From: CAZRQL01 sp964602415
GTDB taxonomy: Bacteria > Bacteroidota > Bacteroidia > Cytophagales > Flammeovirgaceae
Direction: 5' to 3'
DNA: 64,000 nucleotides
Assembly: GCA_964602415.1 (NCBI GenBank)
Contig: CAZRQL010000020.1
Coordinates: 1-64,000, forward strand
The notes beneath the pieces were generated by a model. The model saw nothing but the letters and a program-made list of their open reading frames with translations, ran no database searches and had not been told where the DNA came from. This document shows positions 44,140-53,365 of this stretch, piece after piece. The stretch's first letter is position 1; every line of letters starts with the position of its first letter. The position numbers and the translations under genes are program-made.

Positions 44140-45216
44140 TTAGTATGCGTTTGCCGTTGCGGAAGCAGGAACTTTTGCAACAATTGCTTTTCCGGTTTTC
44201 GGCAGTATTTTCGGCAGTTGCTTTGCGGCTTTGACCGAATCTGAGTAAAAACGATACACTACCCAAACCGCGCCATCCATCCATATTAGGTGGGGGACAT
44301 CCACGCCTTGAGACAGGTATTTGGCAGCTACGTATTTATCCGAATTATCAAAACTGATTTCATCTATTTTTACTGCGTAAATATCACTGATTTGCCCATC
44401 TTCGGTGGCTTTGACTTCGGATACGTTTTCCAAGACTTTTGAGATGAGCTTTCCGGCGAGGGTATTGGGATGTTTGGCTGCATATTCACGGTTGAACTTC
44501 AGGTCAGACATGCCGGGATAGGGGTCAAGTGTGATTCCTCCGACAATAGCCGAATTATCCGCCCCTCCTTCGGCAATATGCACGTCGGTGAATATCCCTA
44601 ACAACCGTAAGTAAATATCCAGAATATCTTCAATATATTTTGATTTAGGGTATTTGGCCATAAGTTGTTCTGCCAAATCAAGAGCAACGGCGTATTGAGA
44701 GAGATCGGCATAGGGATACTCACCTCCCAAGGCATCATTGAAGGCATGTCGGGTCTTTAGCACCAGCGCGTAAGGTTCAGAGGCCACTTTTGCAACTACC
44801 TCAAGGATAAAAGTAGTTCCCACAGCGTTCAAGGGCATTCCTTCGGCATACATAAAACTGACTCCCAGTGTTTTTGCTTCATTTTCTAACTGTTGTACCT
44901 CTTCCAAAGGGGCATCGTGAAGTTCAGAAACGGGTGCACCGAGTTTGGCCGCCAGCGAGTCGCGCATCTCGACGACTTCCATCAGCCGGGCTTCGCTTTC
45001 AATAGGCTGATCCAGAGCCAGAACCAACTTTTCAAAGGCTTCTTTAACTTCCGGTTTGTCTGCCACAAAAGCACTCAGCAAAGGATAACTTTGAGCAAAA
45101 TTTTTGCTTTCAGTTTGTTGGATGGTGTTCTCGTTTTGAGAAGAATCTTTTGATTTACAAGCGTTCAACTGACACAGTATGCCTAACACTGTGAGTAAAT
45201 AAGTCCACTTTAGCAT
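44140..45216 (-). CDS. Lipoprotein of unknown function, last gene of the STAND/adhesin operon
   Basis: A 358-residue lipoprotein: signal MLKWTYLLTVLGILCQLNAC with lipobox LNAC at residues 17-20, then a Ser/Asn/Gln-rich linker of about 20 residues. The body is mostly helical in its first 250 residues, with a TPR-like stretch (ALDLAEQLMAKYPKSKYIED), and ends in a beta-rich segment with a Val-Trp-Val-Val (VWVVYRFYSD) core. I do not recognise a family. It starts only 11 bases after the giant surface-protein gene stops, so it belongs to the same transcript. Lipid anchoring and position suggest it helps assemble or stabilise the surface protein at the outer membrane; this is an inference. Confidence 0.7.
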   Translation of the reverse strand: MLKWTYLLTVLGILCQLNACKSKDSSQNENTIQQTESKNFAQSYPLLSAFVADKPEVKEAFEKLVLALDQPIESEARLMEVVEMRDSLAAKLGAPVSELHDAPLEEVQQLENEAKTLGVSFMYAEGMPLNAVGTTFILEVVAKVASEPYALVLKTRHAFNDALGGEYPYADLSQYAVALDLAEQLMAKYPKSKYIEDILDIYLRLLGIFTDVHIAEGGADNSAIVGGITLDPYPGMSDLKFNREYAAKHPNTLAGKLISKVLENVSEVKATEDGQISDIYAVKIDEISFDNSDKYVAAKYLSQGVDVPHLIWMDGAVWVVYRFYSDSVKAAKQLPKILPKTGKAIVAKVPASATANAY

Positions 45217-45227
45217 TGTTGCAATTA

Positions 45228-48200
45228 TTATTCTACCATTAATTTAAGAGTTGTTCCTCTCACTTCAACCAAATAAACCCCACTGGAAACACCATGCAAA
45301 TCTATCACAAAACCGTTGGAGTTTTGAGTCAATGTGCCGGATTTTATGGCTTGCCCTTGCAAATTGTAAAGCTGCCAAGTGTAGTCCGAGGCTGCTCGGC
45401 CTTTGAACATGACATAAGCCTGAGCGGAGGCAGGATTGGGATAAAGCACAACTTCGCCCAGTTCGTCTTTTGTGAGTGCAGTAATGACTTTAGGAGCTAT
45501 TTTGGGTTCTTTGTAAATGGTTTGATAGACAGTGCGGTATTGCGAATTGCTGATATTGGTGTTTTGCAAAAAAGCAATCACTCCTACTGTATCGGGATTG
45601 GTTACGTTGATGGCCTGCCAAACAAAGTTCACACTGTCAATTTCTCCTTTTTTCCATGTCTTGCGCAAAACCGTTCCGCCTGCATCGGGCAGCATTTTGC
45701 GCAGTGTCCATTGCAAATTGATGGCTTGGTTGTTTTTTCGCACTGTGATGAATTTTTCTATCATGGCCACGTGAAGCGTTATTTCATCGCTGAAGGCTTT
45801 TTCGGTATTAGAGATAATATAAACTTTGCCCCTTAGTTTACCGTCTTGGTCGGTTGTTAAGTCCAACTTCAAATCAAAATCATTGTCTTTTAGGGCATTG
45901 AACTCTAAAAGTTTTTCATTCCAAGCCAGTACGCTGCTGTTGGCGTTGTAGGGCGTGTTCAGGTCACCATCCACTATGCTTCTGCCTGATTGTTGTGTGC
46001 CATATAAAAACGCCCTTGCGCCCGGGTCTTGGATGTTTTTCAAATTGATGGAATCGCCCCTGAGGTTTGAGGTTTCGATATGATAAGTAATGGCTACCGC
46101 ATCAAAAACCGTATCCTCGGAGTTGTGGTACTTGCTTACGATATTGTAAGTTGAATTAGCTAAACCTTCATCGAAAAGATTTTCGTTGAGGTTTCTGAAT
46201 TGTTCTACCAAAACAGTTTTCCTTCTTTCTCCGATGTAAATATTGTCAAAGGCAAATCCCTCATTTCTGCTTGGTGAGGTGGACGCATAAGCAATTCTGA
46301 ATCTCACAGAAGGCTGTCCCCTGAGTATATCGAGGTAGTTTCGGGCTGTTTGCCAGTTGAGGTAGCGTCCCGACCAACCAAACAGCGAACCTCCGGGCGC
46401 GGCAGTTAGGGGCGTAGCTGCGCGGTCGTACCATCCAAAAAGATCGGTGTCACTGCCCAGCAGTTTCCATGTGATGCCGTTGTCGGTGCTGTACTGCAAG
46501 GAAGCCCCATCTGACTGGGGGGTATTTTGTGAGAAAATGTCCAAACTAATCATGGGTCTTCGCAAACTTCTCAAATCGAAGCAGGGGCTTTCCACAAAAG
46601 AACGCTCCAAAGAATCTGCGTTGCCCAGTGGGTTGGTGACCCAAGCCGATTGTCCTTCTGAGGCTTTATTGATGATAGCAGAGCCGGGTTCGCCTACTCG
46701 CCATGAATTGATTTTTCCGTATTGATTCCAGCCTCCCGTATTACCGTTTTCAAAACTTTCGACGTAGGGATAGGTATTTATGTTGGGATAGATGATGACT
46801 TCTATGGTAGTGTCTTGGTAGCATCCTTCGCTACTCACAGCCCTATGGCGCACATTAAATCTGCCTGCTCTGCTAAATGTATGAGTGGTTTGAGCACTTG
46901 CGGCTTCAAAGCCGTTTCCTTCAAAATCCCACAGGTAGCTGACTATATCGCTAAAATCTACACGTGATAGGGAGTTGAAAATAGTTTGGTTGCCTTCGCA
47001 TTGGTCAGCAAATTCAAAGGCGACAAAAGGAGTAGCCCCCACTTTGACCCTTTTTTGTACGCTGCTCACGCATCCATCTGTTGTTTCGATGGTCAAGGTA
47101 ACGTTGTATTCACCCGCTCCTCTTTGGAAAAAATGCCCAACGGTGTCGAGTCTGCCGGTTATGGTTTTGCGAGCCTCTATTCCATCAAAAGAGTAGCCAA
47201 AATTCCAACGTCTGTTTTTTATCCGGGTAGAGCCTTCTACGGTAGAAACATCCAAAAATAAAACGCTGTCCGCTTCGCATTGGGCTAACACCATAAAATC
47301 AACTTTAGGTTCCGGGCTTACACGCAAAAAACGCGAAAAAGTGCTGTCACAGCCATTTTGGTGTAGATAGTTCAATGTGATTCTGTGTACACCTACGCCG
47401 GCCAAATTGGCCAAGAAAAAGCCATCCGAAGAAAGACCTTGCCCGCTTTGGAAACTTCCATCAGGCCTCTGTGTTGAAATGCTGTACGAAAATGAGCGCA
47501 GGGGAGAGGTAGAGTCGGTAAGTATTCTAAAAGGCGGGGTATTGTAGCAAACCGAGTCAGGCCAATCGGCTCCTTGGGGCAGGTCTAACTCCCCGGGGGC
47601 TTTGAAGTAGCTCACAGGTAAAGGCAATACATTAAGGTTTCGTGTAACAGAGTTGCTGCATCCGTCGGTATTTGTAAATGTGAAAATAACGGGTGAGCTA
47701 CTTTGTGCCAAACGCGGGTTGAACAATGCCCTGCCATCTCCCAAATCGGTGATACCCGGCCCACTGAAACTCCCCGAAGTGATACCCGCCACAACGGTAG
47801 GCCGCCCCAACAGAGTATCCACCAAATCATCACGACAATAGTCTCTTTTTGAGGCGATAATATCGGGCTGAGGCAGTGGCAAAACAGTTACGATTCTGGA
47901 TATGGTGCTGTCGCAGCCTTCGGTATTGGTGAAGCGATAGACAATTCGGTGGTTGGTTGGGGGGTCGGTGGGTCGCAGTGAGCCGGCGCGTATGGCAGCT
48001 TCTTTGGGAAAAAATACAGCCTTTCCACTGCCCAACTCCAAAAGCCCGTTGGATAGAGTAGGGGGTAGCAGTGGCGCGTTTGGGGCAGTCCCCGAAATAA
48101 AGTACCTTCCTTTAGCACCTGCAGGCAGTGATAAAATAGTGTCAGGGGATTGGTCGTAGCAGTATTGTGATTTTGGTTCCACAAACGACATAGAGGGTAG

Positions 48201-51200
48201 GGGATTGACAAGAATGTCTGTTGATATGCTGTTCGTGCATCCTCTTGCATCGGTAAATGTGTAGCTGATGGTGTGGATGGCAGCACTGTCTTGCTCTCCA
48301 AGCCCCAAGGACAGTTGGGCGGCACGCGGGCTAAAGGTGGCCGTGCCGTTGCGGTTGTCGGTGATGCCCCTGCCCGTAAATACCCCACTGCCGCCACCTG
48401 ATGGGCTGGGAATTCCTCGCAAAGTTAGCTGTGGCTGGCTGTAGCAATAGCTTGAAGCCAGAGCCTGACCGTTGGAGAGCGTAAGCCCCATCTGTGGCAG
48501 AGAATCCACCCTAACCATCTGAATAACCGAATCAATGCAACCTTTGACATCTGTGTAAGTCCACACAATCCGGTGCAGTGATGGAGGATCTGTGGGTGCT
48601 CTGTTCAGGCTTTGGGCGGCTTGGGAAGGCTTGAACCAAGCCGTGCCATCGCCATTGTTGCGGATGCCGTTGCCGCTAAAAGTGCCACGGTTGTCCGTTG
48701 GGACTCCCGTCAGCAGCGCACTATCGGCAAAATAGCAATAGGCGCGCTGTGGATTGAAGCCACTGAAACCCACTTGAGGCAAGGCATTGACTGCGATAGA
48801 AAACTCTTTTTCAGAGGTGCAGCCTTTGTCATTGGTCAAACTGTACTTGATGATGTGGCTGCCGACACCCGAAGCCAACGGCGAAAACAAAAACTTTCCA
48901 TTGCCCAAGTTGGCTAAGTTGGCCGTCGAAGAACTAAATGTTCCCTGTGGTGAGCCTTTGAGAGTGTCCGGCTTTTCGCTCAAACAGTATTCGGGTTTGA
49001 AGCCTGCCAATGAAATTTGGGGCAAAGGATTTACCTTCATTACACGGCTAAAAGTTTTTGAGCAAGCTCCGTTTGAAGTAACAAAGCGAAGCACTACAGG
49101 ATGCAAAGTAGGGGTTTGTGGAATAGAATCACTTGATGCGCCAGCTTCTAAGGCAGCACTACGGGGATTGAAGAAAAATTCCCCCAACACATTGCTGCTC
49201 ACACCTCTGCCCGAAAACTCAACCGATGCCAACGCCAACCCTTTGTTGTTGATGGGTATCAAGCGTTTTGAAGACTCAGAAATACAAAACTCTATTGTGT
49301 CGGTACTGCTTTTATCTTCAATGGCAAAATCTACGTCAGGCATAGGATGAACCATCAATGTGATTTCTTGTTTGTAGCTGCAATCCAAAAAATTCGTAAA
49401 TTCATATTCAATTTTGTGCGAAGAACTCAGTGAACTGCTGCTGTCAAGCCCAGCCTCTAAAGCCGCCCGCTTGGGATAGAAGTAAGCCTTATTTGGTTGG
49501 TGGTTGTAGATGCCTCTACCTGTAAAGTATCCCTCTGTGCTGCCAGCCAATTGGTTAGAGTTGCCTACCAGTTCAACAGAGTCGTCCTCAAAACAAAAAA
49601 CAGTCTTTGGTACTGTAATGCTTAGCTCGGGTCGATCTATGACTCTGGTAGTCAGTGTGATTTGGTTGGTACAGCCGTTTACATCCTCAAAGTTGTAGGT
49701 AATGTTGTGCAAGCCTATGCCTGCCAAGCTGGGATTGAAAATGCCTACACCTCCGGTTATATTGGTGATATTGCCTCCGCTGAATCTTCCTTTTGTCCCG
49801 ATGGTCTCAGTGGGAATACCTTGCAAGGTATCTGCCGCTTCATCAATACAATACTGCTCTTTTAGCCCCACAATTTCGGGCAAAGGCAGGGGATTGACCG
49901 TAAAAATTTTGGTGATTTTGTCCACACATTTGCCTGCTGTTGAAGTAAACTCTGCCGTAACTTCGTGGTAGGTTGGGGTTTGTGGGTAGGTGTCGGTGAT
50001 GGTGTCGGCTACGGATTGCGCCGCGATACGGGGAAAAAAGAAAGACCGCCCATCTTCGTAGGTGATGACCCCCCGCCCCGAAAAGCGCACCGCAGAAGCC
50101 ACCGATTTGGAGAAAACAGGAAAGAGCCTTGCCGCCGAATCATCTATACAAAACGAAGTGCTTCTTGAGCTAAACGCTGCTTCGGGCATAGGTCTGACCT
50201 TGAGGGTGATTTCGGCAGAATCCGTGCAAGCCCCTATGGCTGACTCAAATACATACACAATTCGGTGCTCTGATGAATCGGAGCTTTCGGCGTTCACCCC
50301 CGCTTGTTCAGATGCTAAAGAAGGCCAAAAATAAACTTGATTGTTGCCAAAACTGGTCAGTCCGCGCCCTCTAAAAAAACCTGTACCACTCAGATTGGCA
50401 TTGCCCAACACCAAAATCGAATCATCGGAAAAACAAAACTCCTTTTTGTTGCCCAGTATGCTGATGATGGGTTTGGGTTTGGGCAATATGGTTATGCCTG
50501 TGCCCGAGACCTTGCTACAGCCGCTGCTGTCGGTGTAGGTATAAATTAGATTGGCAGTTTTTGGCAAATTGTCGCCATTGTCCATGACAGCATACAGCGC
50601 AGTAGGGTTTATCAAAACTTTGCCGTTTCCCAAATCGGTAAAGCCTTCTGCCACATCGAAGCTAACCACCCCGGAAAGCCCCTTTGTGGCTTGGGGAAGC
50701 CATTGGACTTCGGTGGGCGCATCGTTGGCGCAGTACAAATTCGAACCCTCCAACTGCACAGCCGGCTCTGGTATGACATAGACGGTATCGTAAAATATTT
50801 TTATACAAAAGCCATCTTCCTCTCGACTAAAAGCACTGCCCGTTAAGAACTGATAGCCGGTATCCAATGGGTCGAAGTAGTATTTGTCGGTATTGGCATC
50901 ATAAAATACCACCGAACTTGGGTTTTCGGTGTAAACATTTCTGTAAGAAATTGGAATATCAGATTCAAATTCGATTTCAAAACGAGCAGAGTTTTGACAG
51001 ACTTCTTTGGGTAGGTTTTTAAAATGCACTTGTGGCTCAGGGAAAACTTTACACCGAACCTCGGTATAGCTTTTGCAGCCATTTACGTTGGTTTGAACCA
51101 TTGAAATGGTGTGATTGCCTACGCCCAACTGTCTGGAGGTGATATTGTTTAGATTTGATACCCCCACATTGTCAATGAAGTATTCACTAATACCCAAAGT

Positions 51201-53357
51201 ATCGCTGTTTTCAACTATAAAAACCAATTCATCATCGGATTCACAAGCATTAAAAGCAGTTCCTCCATTGATAGAAATGACGGCAGTGTCGTAAATGGTA
51301 ATCGAAAAATTGCGGGCATTGCCGCGACAATCTCGTGAACTCACCTGCACCACATAAAAATCATACTTGCCACTTTGCCCCGAACCAAGCCCAAACTGCG
51401 TAGGGTCAAAGATGCTGCCTTCATACAGCAAAGTGTTATCGGCCTTGTACCAGAGTAGTTTTGTGCCTGCACTTATGTTGGAAGGGGCAATGGGTTGAAT
51501 GGTGTCGCCTTTGCAATAAGTAATATCGTTGATTGAGGCTTGTGCAGGGGTTTTGTGGATGATTATGGGGTATTGGGCCGAAAAGTTGCACCCCTCGAAT
51601 GAATAATTCAGAGTAACGCTTACTTCGGTGGCTGTGTCTGTTGTGGGTATGCTCACCAGCGAAGGGACAAAGCGATAAATCGTACCCACTTTCTCTACCC
51701 CTGTACCGCTTGCAGATTGGAGCAAATAGCCCGAATCAGAGAAGCCAATTTGCACGGAGGCATCGTTTTGACAATAAGCACTTTGCAAAACGGTTTGGGG
51801 CTTGGCGGGTTTGGGCTTCAGGTGGCTGACGGCGGCCTCATCATTGAAAGAGAAAGCCGGCCCCAAGCGACTGGCAAAAACGGCCACACTAAACTCTCCT
51901 TCACCGACGCTGTCGAAAAAAACAGAGGGTTTGAAGATATAAGTTGTTCCGATTTTTTTACGCAGGTAGCTTGTGTCGCTGTAATAAATCCCATCTTTGA
52001 GCAAAGCCAAGTACTCAAAATTGAAACTCCCCAGTTTAGCAGTATTGACAACAATTTCCTCGTCTGCGGCATTGGAGCAGTACAGCGTATCAAGCCCAAG
52101 CACCAAACCACTCTGCACTTCAAAGGTGGTGTCTTTTTTGGAAATACATCCGTTGGGCAATGTGTGGTAGTAGGTGATTTTGTGGCTGCCAATGCCTGCT
52201 ATGGCAGGAAAAAAGCAGTATTGATTGGATTGACGGGGGTTTTGGGCTACTCCGTTGCCTTGGAAATAGTAGCTGCCGCTGGCGGGCAACACTGATTTGA
52301 GTAGCTTGGTTTCCAGATTGTAAGCGGGCGACCTAAGGCCAAATACCGTTCTGGTTGTTTTTTTGAATTCTATTTCTGCTGTATCCCTTACGCTTACCAA
52401 AACAGTGTCTATGGCTATGCAGCCAGAGGCATCGGTTACGGTTACTTGATACTCAGTAGTTTGGGAGGGGCGGGCTGTCGGATTGGTGGAACGAGGGTTG
52501 TTTAGGCCTGTGGCAGGCGACCAGAGCAGGCTAAAAAATCCCGTGCCCCCTGAGGCCGTTGCGGTATCGCTGCCAATCACTACGCCACTACCCGCACAGA
52601 CAACTTTGTCTGCTCCGGCATCGGCTTTCACTGGCAAATAGAAAGTTACAGTTACCTGATTGGACTGTAGGCTGATGCAGCCGGAAACAGTGTTTTTTAG
52701 AGCTACTCTATAATTTCCCGCTTGGGTCAGATTGAGCACAGAGTCATGCTCGCCGCTGATTAGGGCGTTGTTTCTATACCAGAGGTATTGTTCGTTTAGG
52801 GAACTCCTATTTGAGGCGAACAAAATCTTGTCATCGTAGGAACAAAAACTTAGTTTTGTGTTGGTGATGGAGGGCTTAGAGGGCGGATTAAAACTATTTA
52901 TCGTACCAAAATCTGTGCTTTGGGATATTCCATTGATTTGTGCAGAACTCGATAAACCCAACGAAAGGTTTCCGCTATGAGCCGAAAGGGCTTTTACTTG
53001 CAAACCCGCCACAAAAAAAGCATCCAAACTCTGCGTATCGGCGACAGTAAGTTCCAACGCGACCGAGTCTTTGGTTAGTGTTATAGTTAATGAACTCAAA
53101 TCGCTGCCCGAAAATCTGGTACTTGTAGGTGCGCTGACGTTAAATTCAATACCGGAGGGAGCTTTCAACACCAACTTTTTGCTTGTGCCAATGGCAATAT
53201 CTGTTTTTGCGGTTTCAATAATTTTTAGAGTGTCAAGAACAATAAAACCGGAGCCTACGCAAACTTTATCGCCGTTTTGGGGGGCTGTTACAGAGACTTG
53301 TGCCTTTAGGGATACGCTCAACAATACAATCATCCCCAGTATCGCCTGTTTTTTCAT
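45228..53357 (-). CDS. Giant modular T9SS-secreted surface protein (2709 residues)
   Basis: Signal peptide MKKQAILGMIVLLSVSLKAQ, then a small N-terminal domain (to about residue 170), about 20 tandem modules each of roughly 70-110 residues, two PKD-like modules (QCEADSVLFLD and QCEGNQTIFNS regions), a MAM-like lectin-type domain (about 46230-46790), an Omp28/thioredoxin-like region and a C-terminal T9SS sorting domain (GEVVLYPNPASAQAYVMF to GVYLVEVRGTTLKLMVE). Each repeat opens with [YF]C-x3-D and closes near x-GC, for example QYCIDEAADTLQG and VNGCTNQI, so two cysteines per module probably form a disulfide. GRGI/GSGI and FxPxxA blocks recur. In overall plan it recalls gliding adhesins such as SprB, but no SprB repeat was recognised. 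Start at ATG 53357; a TTG upstream at 53363 is less likely. Confidence 0.85.
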   Translation of the reverse strand: MKKQAILGMIVLLSVSLKAQVSVTAPQNGDKVCVGSGFIVLDTLKIIETAKTDIAIGTSKKLVLKAPSGIEFNVSAPTSTRFSGSDLSSLTITLTKDSVALELTVADTQSLDAFFVAGLQVKALSAHSGNLSLGLSSSAQINGISQSTDFGTINSFNPPSKPSITNTKLSFCSYDDKILFASNRSSLNEQYLWYRNNALISGEHDSVLNLTQAGNYRVALKNTVSGCISLQSNQVTVTFYLPVKADAGADKVVCAGSGVVIGSDTATASGGTGFFSLLWSPATGLNNPRSTNPTARPSQTTEYQVTVTDASGCIAIDTVLVSVRDTAEIEFKKTTRTVFGLRSPAYNLETKLLKSVLPASGSYYFQGNGVAQNPRQSNQYCFFPAIAGIGSHKITYYHTLPNGCISKKDTTFEVQSGLVLGLDTLYCSNAADEEIVVNTAKLGSFNFEYLALLKDGIYYSDTSYLRKKIGTTYIFKPSVFFDSVGEGEFSVAVFASRLGPAFSFNDEAAVSHLKPKPAKPQTVLQSAYCQNDASVQIGFSDSGYLLQSASGTGVEKVGTIYRFVPSLVSIPTTDTATEVSVTLNYSFEGCNFSAQYPIIIHKTPAQASINDITYCKGDTIQPIAPSNISAGTKLLWYKADNTLLYEGSIFDPTQFGLGSGQSGKYDFYVVQVSSRDCRGNARNFSITIYDTAVISINGGTAFNACESDDELVFIVENSDTLGISEYFIDNVGVSNLNNITSRQLGVGNHTISMVQTNVNGCKSYTEVRCKVFPEPQVHFKNLPKEVCQNSARFEIEFESDIPISYRNVYTENPSSVVFYDANTDKYYFDPLDTGYQFLTGSAFSREEDGFCIKIFYDTVYVIPEPAVQLEGSNLYCANDAPTEVQWLPQATKGLSGVVSFDVAEGFTDLGNGKVLINPTALYAVMDNGDNLPKTANLIYTYTDSSGCSKVSGTGITILPKPKPIISILGNKKEFCFSDDSILVLGNANLSGTGFFRGRGLTSFGNNQVYFWPSLASEQAGVNAESSDSSEHRIVYVFESAIGACTDSAEITLKVRPMPEAAFSSRSTSFCIDDSAARLFPVFSKSVASAVRFSGRGVITYEDGRSFFFPRIAAQSVADTITDTYPQTPTYHEVTAEFTSTAGKCVDKITKIFTVNPLPLPEIVGLKEQYCIDEAADTLQGIPTETIGTKGRFSGGNITNITGGVGIFNPSLAGIGLHNITYNFEDVNGCTNQITLTTRVIDRPELSITVPKTVFCFEDDSVELVGNSNQLAGSTEGYFTGRGIYNHQPNKAYFYPKRAALEAGLDSSSSLSSSHKIEYEFTNFLDCSYKQEITLMVHPMPDVDFAIEDKSSTDTIEFCISESSKRLIPINNKGLALASVEFSGRGVSSNVLGEFFFNPRSAALEAGASSDSIPQTPTLHPVVLRFVTSNGACSKTFSRVMKVNPLPQISLAGFKPEYCLSEKPDTLKGSPQGTFSSSTANLANLGNGKFLFSPLASGVGSHIIKYSLTNDKGCTSEKEFSIAVNALPQVGFSGFNPQRAYCYFADSALLTGVPTDNRGTFSGNGIRNNGDGTAWFKPSQAAQSLNRAPTDPPSLHRIVWTYTDVKGCIDSVIQMVRVDSLPQMGLTLSNGQALASSYCYSQPQLTLRGIPSPSGGGSGVFTGRGITDNRNGTATFSPRAAQLSLGLGEQDSAAIHTISYTFTDARGCTNSISTDILVNPLPSMSFVEPKSQYCYDQSPDTILSLPAGAKGRYFISGTAPNAPLLPPTLSNGLLELGSGKAVFFPKEAAIRAGSLRPTDPPTNHRIVYRFTNTEGCDSTISRIVTVLPLPQPDIIASKRDYCRDDLVDTLLGRPTVVAGITSGSFSGPGITDLGDGRALFNPRLAQSSSPVIFTFTNTDGCSNSVTRNLNVLPLPVSYFKAPGELDLPQGADWPDSVCYNTPPFRILTDSTSPLRSFSYSISTQRPDGSFQSGQGLSSDGFFLANLAGVGVHRITLNYLHQNGCDSTFSRFLRVSPEPKVDFMVLAQCEADSVLFLDVSTVEGSTRIKNRRWNFGYSFDGIEARKTITGRLDTVGHFFQRGAGEYNVTLTIETTDGCVSSVQKRVKVGATPFVAFEFADQCEGNQTIFNSLSRVDFSDIVSYLWDFEGNGFEAASAQTTHTFSRAGRFNVRHRAVSSEGCYQDTTIEVIIYPNINTYPYVESFENGNTGGWNQYGKINSWRVGEPGSAIINKASEGQSAWVTNPLGNADSLERSFVESPCFDLRSLRRPMISLDIFSQNTPQSDGASLQYSTDNGITWKLLGSDTDLFGWYDRAATPLTAAPGGSLFGWSGRYLNWQTARNYLDILRGQPSVRFRIAYASTSPSRNEGFAFDNIYIGERRKTVLVEQFRNLNENLFDEGLANSTYNIVSKYHNSEDTVFDAVAITYHIETSNLRGDSINLKNIQDPGARAFLYGTQQSGRSIVDGDLNTPYNANSSVLAWNEKLLEFNALKDNDFDLKLDLTTDQDGKLRGKVYIISNTEKAFSDEITLHVAMIEKFITVRKNNQAINLQWTLRKMLPDAGGTVLRKTWKKGEIDSVNFVWQAINVTNPDTVGVIAFLQNTNISNSQYRTVYQTIYKEPKIAPKVITALTKDELGEVVLYPNPASAQAYVMFKGRAASDYTWQLYNLQGQAIKSGTLTQNSNGFVIDLHGVSSGVYLVEVRGTTLKLMVE
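45231..45465 (-). other. Type A T9SS C-terminal sorting domain coding segment
   Basis: Codes the last 80 or so residues of the giant protein, with VVLYPNPAS, YNLQGQAIKSG and GVYLVEV, the three usual blocks of the type A domain. PorU would remove it after outer-membrane export. Confidence 0.8.
46230..46790 (-). other. MAM-like domain coding segment
   Basis: Codes a region starting PYVESFENGNTGGWNQYG, followed by SPCFDLRSLRRPMISLDIF, LQYSTDNGITWKLLG and RFRIAYASTSPSRNEGFAFD. These are hallmarks of the beta-sandwich domain common in T9SS proteins, likely for ligand or sugar contact. Confidence 0.55.
47320..52850 (-). repeat. Tandem cysteine-paired modules in the giant surface protein
   Basis: About 20 protein-level repeats (22 with the two PKD-like units) of roughly 70-110 residues. 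The DNA has diverged enough that no long identical blocks stand out. The C-terminal units (from QYCIDEAADTL onward) are the most alike, the N-terminal units the least, which suggests expansion from the C-terminal side. Confidence 0.6.
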
Positions 53358-53365
53358 ACCCAATT

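Noticed and set aside
47612..52850. Several open frames on the plus strand and other minus frames inside the giant surface-protein gene
   Set aside because: They lie antisense to or out of frame with a clean 2709-codon frame with signal peptide and repeats; residue make-up is not protein-like and no homology wording is seen.
47320..52850. Possible CRISPR-like or tandem DNA repeat array
   Set aside because: The repetition is at protein level with units of over 200 bases; no short identical repeats with unique spacers.
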